Shown: positions 26,669-38,097 of the stretch, piece by piece
How the letters are laid out: every line of letters starts with the position of its first letter
Position numbering within the stretch: the first letter of the stretch is position 1
Source of the DNA: Cunninghamella blakesleeana
Lineage: Eukaryota > Mucoromycota > Mucoromycetes > Mucorales > Cunninghamellaceae
Length of the DNA: 64,000 nucleotides
Assembly (NCBI GenBank): GCA_017871115.1
Contig: JAFCIZ010000004.1
Span: 1,254,851-1,318,850 of the forward strand
Direction of reading: 5' to 3'
Translations under genes and position numbers: made by a program
Notes under the pieces: model-generated
The model's input: the letters and a program-made list of their open reading frames with translations, nothing else
What the model was told of the DNA's origin: nothing
Databases searched by the model: none

Positions 26669-27482
26669 AACATTGCATTCTTCATTTATTAATAATAATA
26701 TGGCTATCTTTAAAACATAGGTTCGGATCAAGCTTCATTTACTCTTAACTTCAGTAAAAGTGCTAGTCATGTCATTGCTCAATACTACAACTTTATTAGA
26801 CATGGTATTGCTGGTTATACAAGAATCATGGAAAATCTTACACACACTAGTGATTACCTGGCAAAAAAAATTGAAAACACTGGTCGATTCAAAATTATCA
26901 GTGCAACTGGTGGTCGTGGTTTGCCATTGGTCGCTTTCCGCTTGAAAAATAAAGAACTGTACGATGAATTTGATATTGCTGCTAAGGTAATAGAAATAAT
27001 AAATAATAAAAAGTGTTAATTTAATATATGATTACTCATTTTTTTTTTACAAAAAATAATAAAACAAACCAGCTCCGTGAACGCCAGTGGATTGTACCTG
27101 CATATACAATGTGTAAAAATTTGGAACAAATGAAAGTACTTCGTATAGTCGTAAGAGAAGATATGAGTAGATCTAAAGCCTCTATCCTAGTGGATGATAT
27201 TATTGCAACAGTTGATTTCCTTGATCAATTCAATGAAAAAACTCTTGAAACTATTCGGTAAATAAATATGATTTTATACATATATATACATATATTTAAA
27301 AAAACAGATAATATTAACATATATCTTTGTATTTATTTTTATTATTACTTTTGAATTTGTATAGTAAACAAAAGGAGAAACACTCACACAGAGCAATGGC
27401 ACGAAGAAATTCAATTGTTACACCAGATCAAGTAAATCAAGATATCAATGACCCAAGTGTTAAAAGAACTCATGTTTGCTAA
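24804..27482 (+). CDS. GAD: Glutamate decarboxylase (PLP-dependent), 515 aa
   Basis: Converts L-glutamate to GABA and CO2, consuming a proton; cytosolic, part of the GABA shunt. Twelve exons join in frame, from 24804-24834 to 27365-27482. The order of conserved blocks fits the GAD family: [33 protein letters not shown], the [16 protein letters not shown] cofactor region, [13 protein letters not shown] (the Asp that pairs with the PLP pyridine), [14 protein letters not shown] with the Schiff-base lysine in exon 8, then [20 protein letters not shown]. The C-terminus ([14 protein letters not shown]...KRTHVC) is basic and Cys-ended, as I recall from other fungal GADs. No calmodulin-binding motif is evident. 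Exon 5 (25588-25600) is only 13 nt. All catalytic elements are present, so the enzyme should be active. Confidence 0.96.
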
Positions 27483-28083
27483 ATAATAATTTTGATAATT
27501 ATTATCTATCAATTCTAGTTTTCATTAATTCAATTTTATGTTAATTATTTTTTTTTTAAAAAAAAAGTGTTAAAATAAAACAAACAGATTTTTATTTTAA
27601 CTTTTCAGCATTTTTCTCAGCAAAATGATGGTGTTTTAAAAAGAAAAGGTGTGAAAAATAAGTAAAGAATAATGGAATGATAGAGTTTATTTAGAATCTT
27701 TTTTTTTAAAAAAAAAAACAAAAAAAGAAATAGTACAAAGGTATTACCATTATTAGTCTCTACCAAACTGATTTTCTCTTGTCCAAATCTAACAATAAAC
27801 CATACATATGTGACACTTTTTTTTTTTTACATGAATTAGTATGTTTTTCATTACATAAAATATGAAAGTAAAATATAATACTGATCAGAACTTTTTTAAT
27901 AAAAATAGAAATAAGATATGTATTTTATATTTTAAATAATGAAATATGTTGGAATATATACAAAATAGTACAATTAACTTTTTTTTTTGATGTTAATAAG
28001 AGTTTATGTTGAATAAATTAAATAAAGTTGTTGCTAATTAAGAGGAAAAAATAATAAAAATAATAAAAATCTACCAAAATATA
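27483..28083. other. Convergent 3' flanks of GAD and the PHD gene
   Basis: About 600 nt between convergent genes. It contains T10A9 (27548-27566) and another T-run/A-run palindrome near 27700-27720, but no coding frame. It presumably holds both 3' UTRs and polyadenylation sites. Confidence 0.45.
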
Positions 28084-29915
28084 TTATGCTAAACGTTGTC
28101 GTTTTGTATTGAGTTGACCATCATTAAAATTCTCATCATTATCACCCTTGATAAGACCTATATCTGTATAATTGGGTTGTGGTGATTTAGGAGCCGATGC
28201 AGTCGGTGAGGCAGTTTTTCCAATAATTTTGGTACACGATCGACAATACCAAGGGTCAATCTCTACTTCATACGCTGAAATAGGTGGGTCTTCGCATAAT
28301 TGATGTACACCAAGTTCGCATAAATCACAAAAGAAAATAGTATTAATGTCATCAATTGTATCAGATATTCCACAATGTTTACATAGCTCATCTTCTAATG
28401 TCGACTCCGGTTTATTATTGTAAGAATCGTAGCTATCGGTTTCGATATAATCTTGGTATGATACATTATCTCCTTCTTGCTGTAGTTGATGGTTTTGCGG
28501 TGATGAATGTAATTGTAATGATGATGCTGCATCTGGCATAGGTTCATCATCATTACCTTCAAATGATGTTTTATTTAATATATCTTTGGATTGATTGGGT
28601 AATAAAGATTGTGTTGATCGAGTGATTAAATTATGGTTACAATAAAAGAGATACACTGGCCGATAATTGATTGAATAAGCCGATGGAGGGTAATCTTTAA
28701 CAGGTATTCCACGGATATCAGATAGAGCTTGCTGTGATGATATCTATTTAAATCAAACCCATTTTTTTTTAAAAAAATAAATATAAAAATAAAATAAAAT
28801 AAAAGAAATATAGTAAAAATGGGTTTATAAGCTTAAAATAATACAATATTTATTTATTTTACTTATTTTTTCGTTTCGTATTTTTTTTTTTTTTTTTTTT
28901 TTTTTACTTTGATATCTTGTCCATTTTTATCTTTTGTATTGGATATGATCCGCCATTTTGACCCATTAGCATCCTCGACATAATCTCTTAAATATAAACA
29001 CCAAGCATCATCTAACATTCCATTATAATTCAAAGCATCATATTTAACCATAAGCACGCCTGTTAATGTATAATCTATTTCAATTTGTTTCTTGGATTGC
29101 TGAATGTTTTGAGTATCTAATTTAAATTGGCTTAAACGTTGATTGATCATAGATATAAGTATAGAGTCATTAGATATTGATTTTGACTTAGTGGTAATAT
29201 AAGTCAATGTGCCATTTAATATACTATCTATCGGAATATGATTATCCTTTTTTATTTTATTTTTTTTTAAAAAAAATACAATATAATACAAAGAGATTGG
29301 TTTATATGGATTATAATATAAAATCTGCATAATAATTATTATTGTTATTAAATATATTATCTTTACCTTTTGTTGGTAGGCAAATTTTCTATCTAACAAC
29401 AATGAATTTTTTTTTCCATATCTAACAAGATCGATCCCTGGTCTTACCTAAAAAGAAAGAAAAAACGATCATGTATATATACACTATATCAGTATATCTT
29501 TTCTTTTTAAAACTAATTTTTATATATGATATTTTTGTTAAAAAGATTATCGTTTTACTGTTTCAGAAGATATTTGTAACCTTAAACCAATGTTGTCAGT
29601 ACTATTATATTGTTCTTGATCTAAGTGCTGCCAATCTGAATACTGAGAAAGATTTAAGTGGCACCATGGCCAATAATTAGATTTATTAATATTATTATTA
29701 CTTTGCTGTAGTTCTTCGATTTGATCGATTGATTTCGAATAACAAAAAGATAAGAAGCCATTCAAGTCGTAGCCATCACCATATACTTTATATCCTTCAG
29801 TTACTATTTGTATAATATCTATTTGTGATAATAGATGCTGTGGTAATATATAAAGTTGAAGAAGAATACGTGCCATTAAAGGCTGTGGTATACTTTTTAT
29901 TAATAATCCATCCAT
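28084..29915 (-). CDS. PHD-finger protein with possible degenerate USP-like region, 478 aa
   Basis: Four exons join in frame (29559-29915, 29367-29447, 28908-29246, 28084-28743). An in-frame TAG just upstream fixes the start at 29915. The clear domain is a C-terminal PHD finger at about residues 365-415: CKHCG, FFCDLCELGVHQLC and WYCRSC supply the Cys4-His-Cys3 zinc ligands, so it probably reads histone tails in the nucleus. The preceding region (about residues 120-290) has the spacing of the C-terminal half of a ubiquitin-specific protease: IPIDSILNGTLTY, YTLTGVLMVKYDALN, DDAWCLYLRD, GSKWRIISNT and RPVYLFYCN. The usual catalytic GHY is replaced by DAW, and no NTCY-type cysteine box is visible in exon 1. 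The USP similarity is my inference and could be coincidental. The extreme C-terminus is low-complexity and basic. No orthologue is recognised by name. Confidence 0.72.
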
Positions 29916-30240
29916 AAGCTATTTACAAAATAAATAAATAAAAAACAAATACAAATAATAATAGTGCTAATTAAATATTAAAGAAAGTAAGGTAGAGAAA
30001 GGTTGAAAAAAAAAAAAAAACAAAAGTGATAAATAGTTAATTTAAAGCTGTATTTATGAGGGAAAGAATGGATTAAAAAAATAAGTAGGGAAAAGGAATA
30101 AGAGTATAGGAGCTACAAATTTTCTTTATAAAAAAAATAATTTAAAGTCCGTGTATAATTGATCACAATGCAGTTTTTTTATTTATGAATCAAAACCAAA
30201 GTATATATATTAAATATAAAAAATGATCATTTAAAATATA
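29916..30240. other. Short intergenic region downstream of MEX67
   Basis: Tandem minus-strand genes flank this 325-nt stretch. I searched the minus strand in three frames for an extra MEX67 exon encoding the missing UBA-like domain and found only short, stop-interrupted frames. It should carry the MEX67 3' UTR and the promoter of the PHD gene. Confidence 0.5.
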
Positions 30241-32472
30241 TTAAGCCGTGGGTTGAAATGCTTGATTACCAGAAAAATTTCTAAGTATTAAAGAATCACA
30301 TATAATAAGATATTGCCAACCAGCATTTTGTGCTCTTGAACCAGGAGTAGAAGGAGCAATTATAAAGACTCTATCAAATGAAAGCGCGCCATTTGCTATA
30401 TAATAAAATATAATATTAAAAATAGATAAATATAAATATGAACATTATAATTACTATTTTACTCTTCATTTTAATATCAGTATGATATTTCATGTATATA
30501 AATATTACCTTCTTGGAATGAACCGTGTACTGTAAGATAGAGTAATACAGGATGGGTAGATGAACCAGAAACTTGCCATGCATCCATTGCAAAGTTGTCA
30601 GCTCGCGATAAATCATGTATAGTAGGAGGGAAGGACGCAAATTTTTTAGAAATAGCTTCATTGCCAATGGTTAATCGTGGTCCTATTGCAAATTTTATCA
30701 TTATTGTTATTATCATGTATTTCATTCTTTTTATTACTATTATATTTTTAATGTACCTTGTCCCCAAGTATTTCGTGCAAAACATGATATACTTGTATTT
30801 ATTGAAAAAACAGCTTGTTGATCATATAAATCCGCTAATGCCAATCGGTTAGAATCAAATAATGGGAAAAATCTAAAGTTTTAATAAGAAAATAAGATAA
30901 GAAAAAATGTGTGAGAAACAGTATAGAAATGGAAATTGTATATTATATATTTAATTAAATATATGCATACTTGGATAAAAGATCTTGCGATGCTTGTCTA
31001 GAATTATCTTGATCAAAGAAATTTGGTTTAATAGGTAAAGGTAAAGTTGAAACACCACCACTAGTACCACCAAAACCAGGAGCTGAAGCTATAGATGGAT
31101 TTAAGCTTGGTTGCCCAATAGGTTGAAAATCTAGCTGTGTTAGGGTTGGGAATCGTTGAGTAATTTCCCTAATAATAATATTAATAAATAAATATAAGTT
31201 AATATCCTCTTGTTTAATTTTCAAAGAGTTATATTTCACCTTTTCAATTAAAATAATGATTTTTACTTTATATATACATCGGGATTTGTATTAATTTGTA
31301 TAGGATTGCCATGAAGTACTAGCTCTGATAATTGTCGTAACTTATTATTAGCTAATCGATCTAATCCTTTGAATTCACTAATATCATTTTCTTGAAGTGA
31401 TAAATTTTTAACATTTGGGAAGAAGTTTGATATTTTACTAATAGGTTGAACTGACCATAATTTGTTTCTTGCAAAAGATAATGTAACCACCTATATCATA
31501 CATATATACATATATTGTTTATTTATTTTTATTTTGATTAGTCCCTTTCATATGTACCTAATGTCATAGTATTATAACAAGTAGATATATAACTTACAGA
31601 ATTTCCATAGATTTTATGCGCTTCATTTAATAATCTAGAGAGTACAACAGTTATAGAATGTGATGTTGGTGGTAAATCATCCAAATTAAGAAAACCTTGT
31701 TGAGGATCCCACCGCTCTTGTAAAAATTCAGCTAATACATTTGATGACCTTGGTTGATTATTACCATTATTGTTATTATTATTTATTCGCATAGCCATAG
31801 GGTTTCTGTTTCCATCTGCCATACTGATCGATAACTAATATACATATATTGAAAAAAAAAATGAAAATAAAAGAAAAAATTAAGCTTTCAAAAAAATAAA
31901 AATAAAAAAAAAACTATGTAGCAAATCAATTTGTTAATGCTAATGGCTACTTACTGTTGATCCCATAAAACTGAATTTATTTTTCCTAAGTAGTACCTCG
32001 GCGGTCTCTTGACTATCCACAGTAATATATGTGACATTACCTTCGTTTTGTACCTATAATAAAATATTATATATTTATGAGTTACTCATTACTAACTTTT
32101 TTTATATATAATAAAAACAACAATAACAATCTTATTCCATTGATATTTTTATATTTACATTTAATTCTTCCCAGTCTATTTTTGATTTTCTATGTAAAAA
32201 ATCTAATAAATCATTTTGACTTCCAGGTGGATGACCAGAGACCTAATAAAACAAAAATATATCCAAAAAGGGTTCATTATAATTTAACTCTTAACAGAAA
32301 TATTAATTCTCTATCTATTTCTATTTTATTTTATATTTATCCTATTACCATAATAACAGGTGCATTAGCTGGTCTATGCACCAAAAAACAAAAAAAAAAA
32401 ACGTTAACATTCGATCTAATTTATATAAATCTTTTTTTTTCTATTTTTCTATTTTTGATATATATATATATA

Positions 32473-32511
<39 letters not shown>

Positions 32512-32946
32512 AATTATGTCTATCTCTTACATTTCCCTTCCCATATCAATATCTTCGTCTATAAATTCACGAGTAAATCTTCCTTTGCCACCACCAGAAT
32601 AATTACCACGTCCTCCGCCTCTTCCTCCTCTTGAAAAAGGTTGACCTCGACCACCTCTAGGTGAATAATCATTATGATGACTACCACCACGTCCTCCACC
32701 ACCACCACCACCACTGCCACGTCCATGTCCATATTGTTGCTGATGTTGATGTTGGTATTGTGTATCATTGTTATATTGTTGATTTGTGTTTGCCATTGGT
32801 CCCAATCGTGATGTTATTGAGACATTACTATTATTATTACTATTATCATCGTTATAATAATTTTGTCTATTATTATTGTTATAATCTCCTCGGCCGCGTC
32901 CTCGCCCACGTCCACGTCCTCCTCCGCCACGAGTCCATGTATCCAT
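30241..32946 (-). CDS. MEX67: mRNA export receptor Mex67/NXF1 (TAP), lacking UBA-like domain, 575 aa
   Basis: General mRNA export receptor that works with Mtr2/NXT1 to carry mRNPs through the nuclear pore. Ten exons join in frame (32531-32946, 32349-32373, 32159-32242, 31955-32053, 31598-31834, 31267-31490, 30971-31168, 30757-30872, 30509-30682, 30241-30395). Residues 1-138 are rich in RGG and Gly/Asn, a likely RNA-binding tail. Next come an RRM-like domain (VIMVSGHPPGSQNDLLDFLH, then NVTYITVDSQETAEVLL); leucine-rich repeats (FARNKLWSVQPIS, FPNVKNLSLQENDISEFKGL, LSELVLHGNPI, then FPTLTQLDF); and an NTF2-like domain (KFFPLFDSNRLALADLYD, FPPTIHDLSRADNFAMDAW, NAGWQYLILCDSLILRNFSG). The stop follows 9 residues later, so the usual C-terminal UBA-like TAP-C domain is absent. 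Exon 2 is only 25 nt. Confidence 0.93.
32474..32510. repeat. (TG)n microsatellite in MEX67 intron 1
   Basis: A run of about 18 GT/TG dinucleotides sits in the first intron of MEX67, next to a TA run. It is flanked by the exon 1 donor at 32530-32525 on the minus strand. Confidence 0.9.
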
Positions 32947-34007
32947 ATTAAATAAATGGGTTATAGATAATATTAAAGTTTGTTTAGGTGTAGAGAGGTT
33001 CTTTGTCTTGGTTTTAGGTTTTTAAATTGTTATTATAATTTTATACAAATTTAAGTATTTATAAATGGTGTATTTAGATAGTACAGGAAATAATTAAAAC
33101 AGAGTAGTAATAATAAAAAAAAATATTTATAAGAATGAACTGTCCAACTAATCTTTAAAAAAACAAAAAAAGACTATTAGAAGGAAAGAAAAAGAAATAG
33201 AAAGAAAATGGGAGTTTAATATTTTTTTGCTGTGGTCTCTATTTTATACTTCAGAATCCGGTCACCTGCAATTTTTTAAAACAACGACACATGTTTTTAG
33301 TCCACTGGTAGCTTTCATTTTTGATTTATTTAAAAAAATCTTTGTATTTATATACTTAAACTACGAATATATTTTATAATAAATATTTTTTTAATGGATT
33401 AGATATTTTAATAGTGGAATAAACTTATCTATACATACATATATATTTGTTCAAATGATAAAAAAAAAAAGAAAACTACATAAATACTATTCTTTACTTG
33501 ACTATAGATCTACCTTAAAACTATAAAAAGTACATATTATCTTTCTTTTTACAATACACTTTACTATTTTGATTTGTTATTTCTACAAAAGTCACTTTTT
33601 TTATTTTTTTATTTTTTTTCCCTTTATTTATAATAAATAATATAATACACTCTTTATATATTACTAGTAGAATAAACAATATCGCGTGAATTTCCTTTTA
33701 TAGGACCCAAAAAAAACTGCATAGTCTGCGTGTGTCTAGTAAAACTCTATTTTTAAAATAGCCAGTATATAACATATAACTATTGGTTTATATTTTTATT
33801 AAAGGGATAGGATAAGTGGAATATTGTACTGGAAAAAATAAGTAAAAAAAAAAGGAACGAATTATATTAATAATGAAAATATGGTATTATAGAAAGTATT
33901 CTATATTTTTATCCTATATAGTAAAAAAATAAATAAATGTATATGTTGATAAGTTGTTACCATTTGTAATTATTACTATTATTATTATCTCTATTCACTT
34001 TGTTTAT
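32947..34007. other. Intergenic, MEX67 promoter and PPG1 3' flank
   Basis: About 1 kb with no recognisable gene. The MEX67 side holds a CCGGTCACC patch near 33260. The PPG1 side was checked for a further exon encoding the usual phosphatase C-terminal DYFL tail, and none was found on the minus strand. Confidence 0.45.
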
Positions 34008-35671
34008 TTAATATTTATTCGATCTTACTTTTGGTTGGCTTATCTGATTATTTTGCTCATTTTCTGGAGCGGCATCAAACACATTAAAAAATCTTTCACC
34101 ATTGTCGCTAACCTCAAGAATGGAAGCTAAATTTCCACATCGATAACAATAATTGGGTGCTGACCATACTGTTGATAATTTATTGTCAAATAGTACCTAT
34201 TTATTTAGTGTATATATATATATATATACATAAGTAAGACTTGGTGATGATATTTTTACATATACGTATATTTATATATTATTATATTATATTGCTACCT
34301 GATATCCAGCATTACACAATTGATGAGCACGAAGGATATGAGTCATATTATTCATATGTAAGAATTTATCTACAATAAGTCCTCCAAACGTATATCCTGC
34401 ACCCCTAATGACATGAAAGTTTTCATCAATAAAGCCTGTATTTATGTATCTATATATTTATTCATTGTATTTTATTTACTATGATATTCTAATTATTTCT
34501 ATTATTTACCTTGCTGAAATTGCAAATTCATCTTTATCTGGATCAGGATCAGACCATACTAAATCAGCCATTGCGCCTTCATGTGGAATTTCTATAATAT
34601 ATACATTTTAATTGGTATAAGTATATTTCCTATTTGTCTTTTAACAAATCATAGTAATAAAAATAATAAAAATAATAAAAATAATAAAAATAATAAAAAT
34701 AATAAAAATAATAATTACCTCTAAATCGATCTATGATTTTTACTTGGTCTAAAACGTGTATTGTTGGCGATAAACCTGTTTTTTTAAGAATTGTATAAAC
34801 ATATTTATATTTAGAAGATAAACATAACCCGGCATCTTTTGTTATTATTATTTTTCTATTATTTTTACTGTTCATCCTATTCAATTCATTACCTCCATGT
34901 ACACAAAATATACTATTGTCAATTACAACTGACAATGTTAAAAAGTCAAACATATCTGTAAAATATTGCCATACACTTTGTGATCCATATTTTCGCATAC
35001 ACTCTGTATAAAAACCATATGTCTGCATATATTAAAATAATATGTTATAATAATTATAATAATAAAATATGCATACCATCTTACATTAATTATTATTTGT
35101 TTTTATTTATTTATTTATTATTTATATTTATTTTGTCTGTTTATTATTTTTAAGTTTACCTGTGTTACTGCTCTTGATTCATGATTGCCACGAACAAGTT
35201 GAACACGATCAGGATACCTTAGTTTTAAACAAGTCAATAAAGAGATGGTCTCGATACTATATAGCCCCCGATCGACATAATCGCCAAGAAATAAATAGTT
35301 CGTATCAGGACAATAGCCACCAATACGAAAGATTTCTATAAGATCATAATACTGTCTATATAATAATAAAAAAATAATAATAAATATATATACATTTAAC
35401 CAGAGGTATAGAGAAAAAAGAAAAAAAAGAAAAAAAAGGTCAACTTATAAATTATTATTATTATCGTACTTAATAATTCCAAAAAAAAAAGACATATTTA
35501 TATATACCCATGAATATCACCAACAACAGTAACAGGAGCTTGGATATGTACAACATTACTCTCGCGCATTAGTAGTTCCTTGGTTTTTTCACATAATTCT
35601 TTAATGACACATTCATCCAGTAATTTTTTTTTATACAAATGCTCAATACAAACATCCAAATCTAAAGTCAT
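34008..35671 (-). CDS. PPG1: PP2A-like serine/threonine phosphatase PPG1
   Basis: Catalytic subunit of the PPP family; yeast Ppg1 acts in glycogen metabolism and with the Far (STRIPAK-like) complex. Metal-binding motifs are complete: GDIHG, GDYVDRG, RGNHES, HAQ-type RAHQLC and the CVHGGLSP region. Features that favour PPG1 over PP2A, PP4 or PP6 are [60 protein letters not shown] and [15 protein letters not shown]. The start at 35671 gives [13 protein letters not shown], the expected short N-terminus. The protein ends [17 protein letters not shown] see no DYFL carboxyl terminus, although a GTAAGA in the last codons could be a donor. One intron (34776-34892, 117 nt) splits HGG from LSP, is a multiple of three and has no in-frame stop. 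Confidence 0.9.
34656..34714. repeat. 9-nt minisatellite in a PPG1 intron
   Basis: Tandem copies of a unit of the form AATAATAAA (about six) lie in the intron just downstream of the IIDRFR exon. Read through on the minus strand, they would give a spurious Phe-Tyr-Tyr repeat. Confidence 0.8.
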
Positions 35672-35844
35672 ATTTTAAAAAATTAAAAAAAAATAAAGAG
35701 ATAAAGAGAATGGATATTATTGTTATGATAATATATAAATAAGTATTAATAAAAAAAATAAGGAGAAGAGAAGAAAAGGCGAGTAAAAAAAATCCAAGTG
35801 AAAAAAATATATAATCATACAAAATATTTTAAGCTTGATTTTTT

Positions 35845-35857
35845 TTTAAAATTCCGC
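35845..35857 (+). promoter_or_regulatory. Shared 13-nt promoter element (PPG1/PEX14)
   Basis: TTTAAAATTCCGC lies in the 288-nt divergent promoter between PPG1 and PEX14. The motif ends exactly 103 nt before the PEX14 ATG. The identical 13-mer lies at 39447-39459, ending 103 nt before the PFD1 ATG. The regulatory role is inferred from this coincidence. Confidence 0.4.
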
Positions 35858-35959
35858 CTGATTTTTTAAAAATTTGTAATACCATTTTCCCATATTTAAA
35901 TTTTGTGGAGTTGGTCATTTTTTTTTTCTTTCTCTTAAAAAATTATTTATATAAATAAA

Positions 35960-37844
35960 ATGGATGATAATAATAATAGTAATGATAACATATCCAATCA
36001 AGAGCGTCAACGACAAGAAATAAAAAATCTTTTATCCGGGGGATCCAATTCAACGTCAAGAGCCATAAAACCTAATACATCAACTGCTACTTCTACTGCT
36101 CCAAATATAACTTTAAACAGCTCTAATACCACTACCACTACCTCTTCAAACTTACCTCCAACAGCTCCAACTATAACAGCAGCCACTGCTACTACTACTA
36201 CTACTAATAATAATAATAATGATAATACCACTCAACCTCCACCTCGTGAAGATAAATTAAAACTGGCCATTTCTTTTTTGTCTTCTCCTAAAGTGCAGAC
36301 TGCTGATAAAGTCAAAAAAACTGCTTTTTTAAAACAAAAAGGTTTAACAGATCAAGAAATAGAAGAAGCTTATAAAAGAACAGAAGGAGGAGGACAAATG
36401 ACAGCTCAAGCTACTGTTAATAAGGTATAACTAATATATATATATATATATATATATATGTATTAATATTATTTTCACATGAAAATATATAAGGTTTTGA
36501 CTTTTATTAATGACGTTTCTCGTTTTATATACCTAATATCTATTCACTTTAGTCTCCTACAAACAATCAATCTATAACAACAGAAACGACAACACAGCGA
36601 CCTGTTACTTCTTCCACTTTAGCACCTATTGTTCCAACAAGACCACCTGTTACTCGACCAACCCAAATTGTTTATTATTCCGCTGCAGAGCCTGAAAGAT
36701 TATCAATTCAAAAAATGATTGGTTTAGCACTATTTTTTGGCATTGGAACTGTAGGATTGACATCTAGTTTACTAGGCATTGTTAAGGTAATTTATTCGTT
36801 TTTATCTTTTTTTTTTTAAAAAAAAAAAGAGGTATAAATAAAAGAATAGTGTGTGGTATAAGGAAGTTGATAATAATATTATGTTTTATTTAACTCTATA
36901 TTTTATGATGATAGAAATGTATATCGCCTATTTATAAATCAATTTTTCAATATCAAAGTGATCGATATAATGACAGGCGGCAAAAGGTTCAACGATTAAA
37001 TACTATTTTGAAAGAACAATGGAATGAGTCAGATATTCAATCCATAACAGCAAATGATAATATGGATAATCATAGTAACGATAATGATAACGATAATGCA
37101 ACCTTGTTGGTATCTTCCCATGGATGGTGGTCTGCTTTCATTTCGGAACAAAAGGGTTTATTAGAGCGCTTAGATAAGGTGGTGCAACGTTCTCAAAAAT
37201 ACATAGATGAAGAAAAGGAACCTTATGGTCAATTCAGGAATGTCTTGATAAATTTTAAGGATGTCATTACAAAACCCGAATATAATTACACGTCTTATAC
37301 ACCTTATTCTGTTTATGGATCTTCATTTAGTAATAAAAGTAATACTGGGTTTGATGATGATGCTGTTCAAGGTGTGAAAAGTGAAATTCGTAGTTTTAAA
37401 GGTATGCTATTAAGTCGACGTAATTTCCCAAAGGCTCAACTAAAACCTTCAGCATCTTCTACTCCATCAACACCGTCATTAACAACCGCTGCTAGCAATG
37501 AGAATAATAATGATAATGATAAGAATAATGATAAAAAAATCGATGTGCCAAATACTTCTTCCATCCCTAATACAAATACAGTAACATCATCTTCGTCTTC
37601 AAGTACCAGTCAAGCTTATCATCCGAGACAACGTGAATCTCAATCATTCCGGTCCGAATTACATAATAAATCACTTGAAGCTACAACTTCCCCTACTACC
37701 ACAGCAGTAGCAGCAGAAGCGGAAGCAAAAGAATCTAATCCTACAACAACAACAACAACATCAATTGATAAAGGAAAAGGAAAAGAAACGGAAAAAAGCT
37801 CAGTAACTATTGAAGAAGTTAAAGAATTAAGTGATGATAACTGA
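35960..37844 (+). CDS. PEX14: Peroxisomal membrane docking protein PEX14, 542 aa
   Basis: Docking subunit of the peroxisomal matrix-protein import machinery that binds PEX5 and PEX13. Three exons join in frame (35960-36424, 36553-36786, 36915-37844). After a Ser/Thr/Asn-rich leader, the conserved PEX14 N-domain runs at about residues 95-140: REDKLKLAISFLSSPKV, KTAFLKQKGLTDQEIEEAYK, including the paired Phe/Lys face that binds PEX5 WxxxF motifs. A Pro/Thr linker leads to SIQKMIGLALFFGIGTVGLT, the single membrane segment. A coiled-coil-like section (RRQKVQRLNTILKEQWNESD onward) follows, then a long low-complexity acidic and Ser-rich tail. The N-terminal leader before the conserved domain is longer than in most orthologues. 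Divergent from PPG1. Confidence 0.93.
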
Positions 37845-38097
37845 TTTATCTAGTACGATTTTTTTCATATAATATACATGTATGATCAAATAATAATAAT
37901 CATTAGATATTTTGTAATTATAGAATTATATATATATATTTGTTTTAATTAATTGACATAATAAAATAAATAAAGTAAAAAAGTTAAACTAAAAAAGAAA
38001 AAACTAATGTACAAAAATAAAGAATTAAAAGTTCACGTGATAATAGTAAATGATCAAAAAAGGAAACCTCTAAAGTGGTGATATATAACATTAATTT

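Noticed and set aside
22760..27482. MFS transporter plus glutamate decarboxylase as an acid-resistance gene pair
   Set aside because: Adjacent on the same strand only 178 nt apart, but the known GAD partners are APC-type glutamate/GABA antiporters, and this carrier looks like a drug:H+ antiporter. Adjacency alone is not evidence.
29916..30240. Hidden UBA exon for MEX67
   Set aside because: All three minus-strand frames are stop-rich and no UBA-like sequence is visible.
32559..32951. His/Val-rich frames overlapping MEX67 exon 1
   Set aside because: Shadows of the RGG/Gln-rich coding exon in other frames.
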